Numbered from the stretch's first letter, positions 32,723-41,216 are shown. The stretch is DNA of 64,000 nucleotides from Pararhodobacter sp. (GCF_034676545.1 NZ_JAUCBZ010000015.1:465001-529000), one strand, 5' to 3'. Numbers and translations: made by a program. The notes: generated by a model not told the origin, from the letters alone.

Positions 32723-34177
32723 TTAGACGTCGTGCAGCGAGCCGCGCTTGATGCCGATATCGCTGCGATAGCTTTGCGCCGCGCGGCTGATCGGGCTGGG
32801 CGCGACGGTGGCGCGGATCTTGACCTGCTTGTGCGGTTCCAGGTTGCCCCCGCTGCGGCTGCCGCCGCCATCCTCGCCCCAATGCAGGATCACCTCTGTG
32901 CCCGGCTCGGCAAAACCTGCATCGACCGAGGCCAGCGACATCATCGCGCGCTCGTTCTCGGTATAGCCGGGATAGGTTGCGAGGCCGATCATGTTGCCCT
33001 CGGTGTCCGTAACCTTGTCGTAATGCATCCGCGCCGTGGCCGCCAAGGGCAACGTGATGGTCAGCGCTTTGTCCTTTTGCTCGCCGCCCTCGAACTGCGC
33101 CTGCATCACCGAAAGCACGTCGTCGGCGTTCCAGACCAGCGTCACTTTCTTGCGATGCGGTTTGTCCTTGATCGCTTCCAGCGCTGCGCGGCCGATATAG
33201 TCGTGATCGAACTTGATGATATGGCCATAGTTCACGTCGTAAGGTGTGAGATAGTAGTCTTGGATGTTTTCGGAATAGAAACTGCCGCCCAGCGACATCC
33301 GCATCGAGGCGTTCTTGGACGACATCCAGTCACGGTAGCCGCTGGTTCCCGGGCCGGTATAGACCGCCGAGACCGGCACCGCCCACCAGCCGGATTCAAT
33401 CACCGTCGTGAAATAGGCGATTGAGCCGACCATCCGCAGGCCGTATTTTTCGCCGGCTTTCTGAATCAACCGTTTGACATCGCGGTATTCTTCCCAGGGA
33501 CCATAGATTTCCAGCCCGGGCATGCCGCCCATCGAATGCCGCATCCCGCGCGCGCGGTGCTTGCCCAGACCGATCTCGGCCGATTTGAAGAACTTGATCT
33601 CGGGCAGTGGGCCGCCGTTGAGTTCTTCCAGCAATTCCCAGGCCTTGGGCCCTTCGACCTGAAAGCGGTAGAACTCGCGCTTCTTGGCCTTGTTCAAGGT
33701 CCACATCGGGTCGGCCTCGACGGTCACGTCGAACTCCAGCGCCTCGGCGTTGTATTCTACCCATTCGGTGGTCGCCGGGTTGCCGACGACCATGTAGTCG
33801 TTCTCGCCCTGCCGATAGAGGATCGCGTCGCCAATCAGGTAGCCCTCGGGCGAGCAGCACACCAGTTGCTTGGCCGCGCCGACCTCGAAATTCTTGAACG
33901 TGTTGACCGACAGATATTGCGTGAATGCCAGCGCATCAGGCCCACGCACATGGGTCGAGCACATGTGATAGCTTTGATCGTGCACGGCGATGGTATTGCG
34001 CCACGCCCATTGCTCGTCACGCCAGGTGGTGAACTCAGGGCGCACGCCGTCGCCCGGCATCATCTGCGTGTAGATCGTCAGCGCGTTTTTCGGCGCATTG
34101 CGAAACAAGTGGTCCGTAATATTCGGAACCACCTTCAGCAGGTCATTCATCGTCTTGATTTCGGCTTCGTTGGCCAT
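32723..34177 (-). CDS. Tetrahydrofolate-dependent aromatic O-demethylase (LigM/DesA-like GcvT-family protein)
   Basis: A 484-residue member of the aminomethyltransferase (GcvT/YgfZ) fold. The sequence follows LigM and DesA, the vanillate/3-O-methylgallate and syringate demethylases of Sphingobium, which move a methyl ether group to tetrahydrofolate: EFTTWRDEQWAWRN near residue 50, an RFQVEGPKAWELLEELNGG block, ESGWWAVPVSAVYTG, NIQDYYLTPYDVNYG with KFDHDYIGR, and EPHKQVKIRATVAP near the end. It is unlike DmdA or glycine-cleavage GcvT over these blocks. ATG 34177 is preceded by GGAGGAG. Two copies of a putative operator lie just upstream. The exact substrate is inferred, not shown. Confidence 0.85.
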   Translation of the reverse strand: MANEAEIKTMNDLLKVVPNITDHLFRNAPKNALTIYTQMMPGDGVRPEFTTWRDEQWAWRNTIAVHDQSYHMCSTHVRGPDALAFTQYLSVNTFKNFEVGAAKQLVCCSPEGYLIGDAILYRQGENDYMVVGNPATTEWVEYNAEALEFDVTVEADPMWTLNKAKKREFYRFQVEGPKAWELLEELNGGPLPEIKFFKSAEIGLGKHRARGMRHSMGGMPGLEIYGPWEEYRDVKRLIQKAGEKYGLRMVGSIAYFTTVIESGWWAVPVSAVYTGPGTSGYRDWMSSKNASMRMSLGGSFYSENIQDYYLTPYDVNYGHIIKFDHDYIGRAALEAIKDKPHRKKVTLVWNADDVLSVMQAQFEGGEQKDKALTITLPLAATARMHYDKVTDTEGNMIGLATYPGYTENERAMMSLASVDAGFAEPGTEVILHWGEDGGGSRSGGNLEPHKQVKIRATVAPSPISRAAQSYRSDIGIKRGSLHDV

Positions 34178-34221
34178 GGGTCTCTCCTCCGCAAGAGCTC
34201 TGCCGAAGGCATTCGGCACGA

Positions 34222-34235
34222 GTTGATATCGCAAC
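34222..34235. promoter_or_regulatory. Putative MarR-type operator, copy 2
   Basis: GTTGATATCGCAAC, 45 bp upstream of the O-demethylase start. It matches the palindrome at 36542-36555 in 12 of 14 positions. Confidence 0.55.
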
Positions 34236-34252
34236 CAATTAAGGGTCTTTGA

Positions 34253-34266
34253 GTTGTTATGTCAAC
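34253..34266. promoter_or_regulatory. Putative MarR-type operator, copy 3
   Basis: GTTGTTATGTCAAC, 13 of 14 positions identical to the copy at 36542-36555. Both are followed by TTG, extending the match. Its start is 31 bp from the start of copy 2, close to three helical turns. Confidence 0.58.
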
Positions 34267-34281
34267 TTGAACCCTTCATCG

Positions 34282-35586
34282 TCAGTCAAACATCGAATTT
34301 GGCAAGATCAGCGCCAGTTGCGGGAACAGGATCAGGAAGACCAGGCACACCGCCATCGCGATCCAGAACGGAAACACGCCGCGAAAGATCTCGCCCATCG
34401 GGATGTCGCGCGCGATGGCCTTGACCACGAACACGTTGATTCCCACCGGGGGCGTGATCATGCCCATCTCGATCACGATCACGGCGATGACGCCGAACCA
34501 TATCGGATCATAGCCCAGCCCGATGATCACCGGGAAAACGATGGGAATCGTGATCACCAGCATGGAAAGTGCATCCATGAACATGCCCAGCACGACATAG
34601 GCCAGCAGAATCACGATCAACGACCCCAGTGGCCCCAGCCCAAGACCGACCAGCCAGTCGCCCAGGTTCTGCGGGATTTGGGTCATCGCCAGGAACGGGC
34701 TGAAGATCGCCGCGCCGATCACGATGACATACAGCATGGCGCTGGTCTTGACGGTTTCAAGGAACATCTCGTGCAGGTCGCCAAACGACAGCTTGCGGCC
34801 GATCAGGGCGAAGACAAGCACCAGAAGCGCGCCAATCCCCGCGGCCTCTACGGGTGTGAAGGCTCCGACATAAATCCCGCCGATCGAGATCACCACGACC
34901 GACAGCAAGGGCAGAGCACCCAGCAGCGCAGACACGCGCTGCGCCATGGGAACCGCCTCGCCTGCCGGGGCGGATTTGGGGTCGATGCGGGCGATCAGCA
35001 TGATGGTGACAATGAACAGCGCGGTCAGCAGCAGACCTGGGATGATCCCCGCCATGAACAGCCGCCCGAGGGATTCTTCGGTCAGGATCGCATAAAGGAC
35101 AAACCCGGTGGACGGCGGGATCAGGTAACCCAACGTCCCCCCGGCGGCGACGGAACCTGTCGCCAGGCGGTTGGAATAGCCGAAACGTTTCATTTCCGGG
35201 ATCGCGACCTTGCCGATGGTCACGGCGGTCGCCACCGATGAGCCGCTCACCGCCGAGAAGGCCGCGCAACCCAAAATCGAGGCCGCCGCCAACCCGCCGC
35301 GAAACCGGCCGACCCAGGAATAGGCGAGATTATACAACCCCCTGCTGAACCCGGCCGCAGTCGAAATGTTGCCCATCAGGACAAACAGCGGGATCACGAT
35401 CAGGGAATAGGACGACACCGAGGAAAAGGTCTCGGTGGTCAGCAGGGCCAAGGCGGGACGTTGGCCGTGAAGAAACCAGGTCCCGGCAAACCCTGCGACC
35501 AGCATGGCCATGGCGACCGGGATTCGCAGCGCCAGCATCACAAACATCCCGGCGATCGAGATCGGGCCGATGGTTGTGTCGGTCAT
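34282..35586 (-). CDS. dctM: TRAP transporter large permease (DctM type)
   Basis: A 434-residue membrane protein with about 12 transmembrane segments. It forms the sodium-coupled translocation channel of a TRAP transporter. Family marks are NISTAAGFSRGLYNLAYSWVG, the GSSVATAVTIGKVAIPEM loop, and ALSMLVITIPIVFP near the C-terminal half with TPPVGINVFVV. The start at 35586 (MTDTTIGPIS) is chosen because the preceding codons read as a shadow of dctQ. The ATG overlaps the dctQ stop by 4 bases. It lies in the MarR/O-demethylase cluster and should import the substrate of that pathway. Confidence 0.92.
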   Translation of the reverse strand: MTDTTIGPISIAGMFVMLALRIPVAMAMLVAGFAGTWFLHGQRPALALLTTETFSSVSSYSLIVIPLFVLMGNISTAAGFSRGLYNLAYSWVGRFRGGLAAASILGCAAFSAVSGSSVATAVTIGKVAIPEMKRFGYSNRLATGSVAAGGTLGYLIPPSTGFVLYAILTEESLGRLFMAGIIPGLLLTALFIVTIMLIARIDPKSAPAGEAVPMAQRVSALLGALPLLSVVVISIGGIYVGAFTPVEAAGIGALLVLVFALIGRKLSFGDLHEMFLETVKTSAMLYVIVIGAAIFSPFLAMTQIPQNLGDWLVGLGLGPLGSLIVILLAYVVLGMFMDALSMLVITIPIVFPVIIGLGYDPIWFGVIAVIVIEMGMITPPVGINVFVVKAIARDIPMGEIFRGVFPFWIAMAVCLVFLILFPQLALILPNSMFD

Positions 35587-36011
35587 GTCCGCTTCCCGAT
35601 CCTGATGACGATGAACAGCAACTGGACGGACAGGATCAACGCATACAGCCCCATGCCAAGCGCCACGAGCCCGCAAAATGGCCAGATCGGGATGCGCAGC
35701 AGGTTTGTGACATCGCTGTATTCCAGCGCATCCAGGGTCCGGTAAACATAGGACCGCACCAGGTAAAACAGCACCCAGGCCGCGAGGCCGCGATACAGGA
35801 TTTCAGTCAGCCACCGACCGATGTCACCCAGCACCTTGTCCAGCAGGTCGATGCGAACATGGGCGTCTTCGAGGGTGCAATAGGGGATGGCCAGCATCAC
35901 CAGGGCGACGGCGGCCATTTCCAGCACTTCGTTGTTGCCCAGGATCGGCGCGTTGAAGACATAGCGCAAGACCGTACCGGCAAAGACAAAGACCATCATC
36001 GCCGCCAGCAC
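35583..36011 (-). CDS. dctQ: TRAP transporter small permease (DctQ type), N-terminus uncertain
   Basis: A small four-helix membrane subunit of the TRAP transporter. Clear features are GTVLRYVFNAPILGNNEVLE and DAHVRIDLL. In the open frame the only starts are GTG 36011 or ATGs slightly downstream, which cut into the first transmembrane helix and lack a ribosome site. An ATG at 36087, overlapping the dctP stop, begins MHDQSQDRP but stops at 36040. One base off, the same DNA reads RAGRFDIWLATVSS into the known frame. This suggests that the true gene spans 35583-36087 with one extra base near 36050-36065. It is the weakest of the frameshift cases in this window. Confidence 0.75.
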   Translation of the reverse strand: MLAAMMVFVFAGTVLRYVFNAPILGNNEVLEMAAVALVMLAIPYCTLEDAHVRIDLLDKVLGDIGRWLTEILYRGLAAWVLFYLVRSYVYRTLDALEYSDVTNLLRIPIWPFCGLVALGMGLYALILSVQLLFIVIRIGKRT

Positions 36012-36092
36012 AACCGACGAAACGGTTGCCAGCCAGATATCAAACCGGCCAGCGCGATGACGGCCGATCCTGGGATTGATCGTGCATCGCGA

Positions 36093-36500
36093 TCAGTTCT
36101 GCAATGCGTCGACAAAGGCGCGTGCCGGTCGCCCTTCGGCTTCCAGAGCCGCGACGACTTGTTCGATCACCGAGGCCGAGGCCGCGTTGAACTCTGCCGC
36201 CGCTTCGGGCGTCAGGTCGATCCACTCGCGGCCCTCCATCTCGCGGAACATCTGCTCGCCGCGCGCGGTGCCTGTCAGTTGGACGCCGTTGGCGATGGTC
36301 GCGATTTCACGACCGATGCGATCGAACGCGGCCTGCTGGTCGGCGGTCATCTCGCCCATCCGGCCGTAAACCTCGGTTTGATAAGGATGTTGCGGCGGAA
36401 GGAAGTCTGCCAGGCGCAGAACCGTCTGCGCAACAGCCGAACTGCCAGCGACCAGAAGCGCGCCGGCAAGCGCGGCGCGGGTGAATGCCTTGAATGTCAT
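36093..36500 (-). pseudogene. dctP: TRAP transporter substrate-binding protein (DctP) with large internal deletion
   Basis: Periplasmic binding proteins of TRAP systems have about 320-340 residues. This frame has 135. It keeps the signal peptide (residues 1-24, cleavage at AVA-Q) and the first mature strand VLRLADFLPPQHPYQ, then jumps to what looks like the last ~90 residues of the family (TADQQAAFDRIGREIATIANG, MFREMEGREWIDLTPEA). The ligand-binding Arg region and both lobes are missing. The junction lies near residues 40-48 and keeps the reading frame. Such a protein cannot form the two-lobe clamp, so the transporter is probably inactive unless another binding protein substitutes. A short functional gene is less likely. 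Confidence 0.7.
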
Positions 36501-36541
36501 CGGAACCTCCCAATTTCAATGACTCCAGCGCAACATATCGT

Positions 36542-36555
36542 GTTGATATGTCAAC
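36542..36555. promoter_or_regulatory. Putative MarR-type operator, copy 1
   Basis: GTTGA-TATG-TCAAC, perfect 5-bp arms, 42 bp upstream of dctP and 78 bp from the end of the MarR gene. Additional half sites (CAACATATC at 36531-36539 and ACATCAAC at 36561-36568) flank it. Confidence 0.6.
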
Positions 36556-36632
36556 TTGTGACATCAACCCAAAACACCAAGGGCACCGCATGCAGGCTGT
36601 CCGGGCAAGGCCTTGTTGTTCTTCTGTTTTGA

Positions 36633-37166
36633 TTATCGCATCGCCTCGACGTTGCGGGTCATGATCCGGATTGCGCGCAAGAACGCCTCAAGATCGCGCG
36701 GATCGATTCCCGTGATCAAGCGCCGTTCGCGGCCCAAGGCGAGTTGCAGAATCGTCTCGTGCAACTCCAGCCCGGATTTACTGAGCCACCAGATCCGTTT
36801 GCGGGGGTCCGACGCAAGGACCTCGTGCTCGACAAGGCCTTTCTCATCGAGCCGTGACAGGGCGCGACTGGCCGCACCCTTGTCGATCTTGATGATCTCG
36901 CAGATCTGCGTGGCCTGGATGCGGGGTTCGATCGCCAGCATCGACATGACACGCCATTCCACGATGCCGATATCGAACCGGTCGAGATACTCTTGGGACG
37001 CACCCCGAGAGAGGGTGTTGTTCACCGCCGACAACAGATGCGGGACGTAGTTTTCGAGATCAACAACAAGATGCCCATCCCGATCCTGCGTGGACCGGGA
37101 AATACGACCGTCGGGGCAAAGGTCGGCACGGGCTTCCGCGCGCGGGTCTGACTCGTTTGTGTCCAC
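36633..37166 (-). CDS. MarR-family transcriptional regulator
   Basis: A winged-helix dimeric repressor, about 177 residues. The core runs from LENYVPHLLSAVNNTL through the DNA-recognition helix DKGAASRALSRLDEKGLV and the wing ASDPRKRIWWLSKSG, then a C-terminal dimerisation helix. MarR proteins of this kind often respond to an aromatic acid or its CoA ester. GTG at 37166 is my preferred start; an in-frame ATG further upstream (37253) is possible but adds unconserved residues. It is read in the same direction as dctP, which begins after a 132-bp gap containing the palindrome at 36542. Control of the TRAP/O-demethylase genes is inferred from that. Confidence 0.85.
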   Translation of the reverse strand: MDTNESDPRAEARADLCPDGRISRSTQDRDGHLVVDLENYVPHLLSAVNNTLSRGASQEYLDRFDIGIVEWRVMSMLAIEPRIQATQICEIIKIDKGAASRALSRLDEKGLVEHEVLASDPRKRIWWLSKSGLELHETILQLALGRERRLITGIDPRDLEAFLRAIRIMTRNVEAMR

Positions 37167-37335
37167 GTTCGATGTCCTGAAAATCGCAGCTTGGAAAAAC
37201 GCACGTCGCAATCGGTGCGACGACTGTGTGTCAGAATCGACCGGCGAAAGCAACCGGCGAGCCTTGCACGGGCTGTTCTGCTCTCAGCCTCACGTCTGCT
37301 GTTTCCAGGCATGGCGCATTGATCTCGATGCAATG

Positions 37336-37598
37336 GAATGCGCGAAACATACGGCCTTGCCATGCACCTGTTGTGACGTGTTTGCTCAGGCCGAACGGCC
37401 CTCACGCCCGATCACCCGCGGGCGTCCGGGTCCCGGCCTGTTGGCCCATGTTCTGGTCGGCAAGTATTGTGATCACCTCCCGCGCTATCGCCAGTCTGAA
37501 ATCTATGCCCGTGACAAGGTCGACCCGCACCGTTCCACGCTGACCGATAGGGTCGGACGATCAACGGCACTTCTCGAACCGCTGGCAGCTCTTTGTTT
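37336..37598 (+). pseudogene. IS66-family transposase (TnpC) fragment
   Basis: The translated fragment contains the zinc-finger-like and central part of an IS66 transposase: PCTCCDVFAQAERPSRP, then RGRPGPGLLAHVLVGKYCDH, LPRYRQSEIYARDKVD and HRSTLTDRVGRSTALLEPLA. These match the IS66 consensus closely. The N-terminal leucine-zipper part and the whole DDE catalytic domain are missing, as are tnpA, tnpB and the inverted repeats, so it is dead. Its right end lies inside the 3' end of the convergent DUF6880 gene, which it truncates. Confidence 0.75.
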
Positions 37599-38550
37599 GC
37601 GCGAAACTGTCCCACAGATGGGCCTTCAGGTCATCCGTCTTGCCCAGCCGTTCAAGGCACTCCTCGTAGACGGCATCGAGATCGTGGCGGAACATGCGGA
37701 ACGGTTTTCCGTCCTCGGCGGCCTTTGCACCCATGATGATCTTGTAAGCCTCGTCGACACGATCCGCGTCCAGCAAGCGGCGCGCGACGTCGGGGGCAAT
37801 GGTGCCATAGGTCAATTGCTCGGCCGAATAGCGCGCCATATAGGCGTCAACGTCGCCTTGGGCGTCGGCCACATCCGCAAGGATGATCGAGGATGTCAGC
37901 TGCTTGTTGCGCAGCACAGCGTCCTCGGGCGCGGAAGAAAGCCCGTAACCCCGATAGCGCTCCAGGTCCTGCGCGCTTGGCGGGGCGGCTTCCCAAGCCT
38001 TGGTGATCGTCTTGAGATGCTCCAGCCCCTCAGCGCCCAAGGCATCCGCGGTGGCCGGGATGATGCCGTCGAATTCGCCATAGCCGGCATCGGTCACCGC
38101 CTCGAGAATGCGCTCGGCCAGAGATTTGGCGTCAAGGCTGATCTTGGGGGACAGGTGCTCGATCCTGTCCACGGCCTCGCCAAAAACATCGCCGATCACG
38201 CCGTTGCTATCGTCCGTGCGCTCATAAATCGACGGGGCCAGCAGCAGGAAAGACCAGAGCAACTCGAAACCCTCAAGCGGGTCTTGTGGTGTTATCACCG
38301 TGTCGATCATTGATAGCAGGCCGTTGAGATCCTTGACCAAAGCGCGTTGCTTTTGCCAGTCCACATAACTGGTTGAGCGGCGCAGCGAGGCAAAGCGCTT
38401 GCGCAGATCGGCGGCCACGTCTTTGGGGCCTTGCGCGGCACTCAGCTCCATCCGCGCCCGGCGCTGAAGCGCGGCGCTGCCTTGCACGAGGTTCATCACC
38501 AGCGCGGCGAGCTTTTCCAAGTTCGTCTGATTCAGGGTCTTCTTGGCCAA
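37561..38550 (-). pseudogene. DUF6880-family protein truncated by an IS66 remnant
   Basis: A 329-codon frame starting MAKKTLNQTNLEKLAALVM and continuing with RSTSYVDWQKQRALVKDL, APSIYERTDDSNG and GYGEFDGIIPA, the pattern of DUF6880 proteins (several hundred residues, helical, function unknown). The last authentic residues are KAHLWDSFAQT near 37600. The final nine, SCQRFEKCR, are antisense IS66 sequence. Family members normally continue with a further C-terminal region, so this copy is truncated. Whether the shortened protein is made or folded is unknown. Confidence 0.7.
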
Positions 38551-39059
38551 GAGTTCAGGCTATCAGGCTTCGTGCCCAGATGGCTGACGTTTTCACACTA
38601 CCTTCACGGATTAACGGTCAGTTGATGAAGGCGGTGACCGTCACAAGGTTGGCCAGAGGGTGTCGTGGCTGCCCACGCTCCCTTCAGCTTTTCGGGGGCT
38701 GCTTCTCGCCGTGTTGCTTGGCTGAGGCCGTTCTCGACCACATGGTCGTGCTGCGTCGTTGCACGGGACACCATATCCAGAACAGACTACCTGGCCTTCA
38801 CCAGTTGCCGAGGGCACCCCTCTAACCCGGCGAAAATCATGCCACTGTTGCTGCGGCCCGATGCTCAACATCGCGATCTTCCGAAGCGGTCACGCGCCTC
38901 GGCTGCTCTTGTCGTGGCATGTCCCGCCGATTTCGTTCAAGACCGGCAGAATTCCGTGACGGCGCAGGCGACGATCATCCGCCCCTAGGCATCTTCAATA
39001 GCCGAAGCTCTCGGATAACCATATTTTTATGGATTCGCTTGCCTTTGGAGGCGGGGTTA
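38551..39059. other. About 500 bp without an intact gene
   Basis: No frame here is supported. The minus strand from 38840 to 38600 keeps a mostly open frame (one internal stop) reading MVSRATTQHDHVVENGLSQ and on, which looks like a decayed gene that I cannot identify. The last 60 bases before the tRNA are AT-rich, as expected near a tRNA gene end. No transposon ends were seen. Confidence 0.4.
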
Positions 39060-39145
39060 TGGTGCCCAGGAGAGGACTCGAACCTCCACTTCCTTGCGGA
39101 AACTAGCACCTGAAGCTAGCGCGTCTACCATTCCGCCACCTGGGC
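39060..39145 (-). tRNA. tRNA-Leu (anticodon CAG)
   Basis: Read on the minus strand: acceptor GCCCAGG pairs with CCTGGGC, the D arm is GGCGGAATGGTAGAC, the anticodon stem-loop is CTAGC-TTCAGGT-GCTAG with anticodon CAG for CTG codons, and there is a long class II variable arm TTTCCGCAAGGAAG. The T arm is GGAGG-TTCGAGT-CCTCT, and CCA is encoded. Eighty-six bases including CCA. It marks the right edge of the accessory region and is a plausible integration target, though I see no att duplication. Confidence 0.97.
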
Positions 39146-39339
39146 AGGGTGCGTGAGCGGGTGATTAGCCTTGCGGTTCGGAACTGTCAACGGGGGTCGC
39201 ATAAAAATCGACACAAGATCAACAAAATGACGACCTCGCGCCCGATCCCGAGATTTGCCCGACGGTTGGTTTTGACTTGTCCGTTTTGGGGTGCGAGGGT
39301 ATTGAGAGGGCGCAATGCGGTGCACTCTCGGAGGGCGAT

Positions 39340-40329
39340 ATGACGAAACTGGTCACGATCATGGGCGGCTCGGGCTTTGTCGGGCGCTATGTCGCGCGGC
39401 GGATGGCTCTGGCTGGGTGGCGCGTGCGCGTTGCGACGCGGCGCCCCAATGAACACATGTATGTTCGCACCTATGGCACCGTCGGTCAGGTTGAGCCGGT
39501 TTTGTGCAATATCCGCGATGAGGGCTCTGTACGCGCCGTGATCAACGGCGCCGATGCCGTGGTGAACTGCACCGGGATCTTGCTTGAGGGCGGAAAGAAC
39601 ACCTTTGACGCCATTCAATCCAAGGGTGCCGGCCGAGTCGCGCGGATCGCCGCAGAAGCCGGTGTGACGAATCTGGTCCATATTTCGGCCATCGGCGCGG
39701 ATGCAGACTCCGAGATTGCCTATGCCCGCACCAAAGGCGAGGGAGAGGCGGCGGTGCTGGCCGCATTCCCGTCCGCGGTGATCCTGCGCCCCTCGATCAT
39801 TTTCGGCAGCGAAGACGGGTTCTTCAATCGCTTCGCCAAGATGGTTCAGTTCTCGCCCGTGTTGCCGATCACCGGCGGGCAGTCGCGGTTTCAGCCGGTC
39901 TATGTTGACGATGTCGCCCTGGCCGCCGCCAACGCCGCGCAGGGTTTGGTCGAGGCAGGCACTTATGAATTGGGCGGTCCGGATACCGACAGCTTCCGCG
40001 GCCTGATGGAAATGATGCTGGCCGAGATTCGCCGCAAGCGCGTGATCATCGACATGCCCGGCGTCTTGGCGCGCCTGACCGCGCGCGTCCTGAACATTGC
40101 GCAGTTCCTGACGGCGGGCCTGTTCACCAACAGCCTCCTAACTCTGGATCAGATCAAAAGCCTGAGCCGTGACACGGTTGTGTCGGACGGCGCCAAGGGG
40201 TTTGCCGAGTTGGGGATCGACCCGACGCCGATGCAGATGATCTTGCCGCAGTATCTGTGGGTTTACCGCCCGACCGGGCAGTTTCTGGCAATGCGCGAAG
40301 CCACGCAAACCATGCGCGGTCAGGAATAA
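39340..40329 (+). CDS. Complex I NDUFA9-family / atypical SDR NAD(P)-binding protein
   Basis: A 329-residue extended SDR-like protein. The Rossmann motif is TIMGGSGFVGRYVARRMA at the N-terminus. NCTGILLE, HISAIGADADS and YARTKGEGE follow the pattern of the NDUFA9/SDR_a5 group, in which the usual catalytic Tyr is often not used. Alphaproteobacterial homologues are annotated as complex I NDUFA9 subunit family proteins, and their exact activity is not proven. ATG at 39340 follows GGAGGG. Its 3' end overlaps the convergent uppP gene by 10 bases. Confidence 0.9.
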   Translation: MTKLVTIMGGSGFVGRYVARRMALAGWRVRVATRRPNEHMYVRTYGTVGQVEPVLCNIRDEGSVRAVINGADAVVNCTGILLEGGKNTFDAIQSKGAGRVARIAAEAGVTNLVHISAIGADADSEIAYARTKGEGEAAVLAAFPSAVILRPSIIFGSEDGFFNRFAKMVQFSPVLPITGGQSRFQPVYVDDVALAAANAAQGLVEAGTYELGGPDTDSFRGLMEMMLAEIRRKRVIIDMPGVLARLTARVLNIAQFLTAGLFTNSLLTLDQIKSLSRDTVVSDGAKGFAELGIDPTPMQMILPQYLWVYRPTGQFLAMREATQTMRGQE

Positions 40330-41123
40330 GCGAGGCCCAGCAGCACAACGCCCAGGATGATCCGATAGATCACATAGGGCGTGAAACTGACGGATTTCAG
40401 CAAGCGCATCATCAGACTCAGCGCCAATAGTGCCGAGAGAAACGCCAATACAGCCGCGATCGCCCCGTCGATTGCGGCTTGTCCATTGGTGTTGCCGATC
40501 AGGTCCAGCGCGGTCAGGCCGCCGGTGGCCATGATGGTCGGAATCGACATCAACATCGACAGGCGCGCCGCGTCGGTACGCTCGAACCCCAGGAACCGCG
40601 CGCCGGTAATGGTGATACCAGAGCGCGATGTGCCGGGGATCAGCGCCACGGCTTGCCACAGACCCAACAGAATCGCGTCGCGCAAGGTCCAGCCTTCGGC
40701 CTGCCGCCGCTCGGCCCCGCGCTTGTCGGCGACATACAGAACGATCCCGAACAGCAGCATCGCCCAACCAATGACGGTGATGTTGCGCATTTTGTCGATC
40801 AGGCCGGTCTCTTTCAACACCAGGCCAACCACCATCACCGGGATCGTGGCCACGAACAAAAGCAGCGCCATCCGCGCACCGGGCGAATCGAATCGCCCGC
40901 GGAGGAGGTCTGGAATGCCGCGCAGCACCAGCATCACGTCGGCGCGGAAAAACAGCATGACGGCAAACAGGGTTCCGACATGCACGGCGACGTCAATGAC
41001 GACGCCTTGGTCCTGCAGTCCGGTCAATTCCGGAAACAAGATCAAATGCGCCGAGGACGAGACCGGCAGAAACTCGGTAATACCTTGAATGAGCGCCAAA
41101 ATCAGGAGGTGAAACAAGGTCAT
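40320..41123 (-). CDS. uppP: Undecaprenyl-diphosphate phosphatase
   Basis: Integral membrane phosphatase that recycles the lipid carrier of peptidoglycan synthesis, 267 residues with about eight transmembrane segments. The two BacA motifs are present: QGITEFLPVSSSAHL near residue 14 (catalytic Glu17 and Ser-rich turn) and PGTSRSGITI near residue 162 with the phosphate-binding Arg. The start ATG at 41123 is divergent from gltD across a 214-bp gap. Confidence 0.97.
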   Translation of the reverse strand: MTLFHLLILALIQGITEFLPVSSSAHLILFPELTGLQDQGVVIDVAVHVGTLFAVMLFFRADVMLVLRGIPDLLRGRFDSPGARMALLLFVATIPVMVVGLVLKETGLIDKMRNITVIGWAMLLFGIVLYVADKRGAERRQAEGWTLRDAILLGLWQAVALIPGTSRSGITITGARFLGFERTDAARLSMLMSIPTIMATGGLTALDLIGNTNGQAAIDGAIAAVLAFLSALLALSLMMRLLKSVSFTPYVIYRIILGVVLLGLAYS

Positions 41124-41190
41124 TGCAAGGGTCCAGATTGAAAACTCGGCTAAGGTAGCCTCTTTTCCAATGCTCCGAAATGTGAATATT

Positions 41191-41216
41191 GGGTAAGCAT
41201 AAGTTACCCATTATGC
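41191..41216. promoter_or_regulatory. Interleaved inverted repeats in the uppP-gltD gap
   Basis: GGGTAA-GCATAA-G-TTACCC-A-TTATGC: arm a (41191-41196) pairs with 41204-41209, and arm b (41197-41202) pairs with 41211-41216, so the two 6-bp repeats interlock. The core GGTAAGC recurs at 41266-41272 inside GCTTA-TAGG-TAAGC (41259-41272). Overlapping operators for gltD are the likeliest reading. Confidence 0.45.

Noticed and set aside
37090..38313. A 407-codon plus-strand frame spanning the MarR gene start, IS66 fragment and DUF6880 gene
   Set aside because: Only the middle 90 codons match anything (IS66). The ends are antisense to real genes.
39060..39145. Integration site of a genomic island at tRNA-Leu
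   Set aside because: No duplicated tRNA 3' end and no integrase gene are visible. The nearby disorder is explained by IS66 remnants.
41191..41216. H-type pseudoknot or riboswitch upstream of gltD
   Set aside because: The interleaved 6-bp stems leave loops of zero to one base, too short to cross the grooves. Overlapping DNA operators are more likely.
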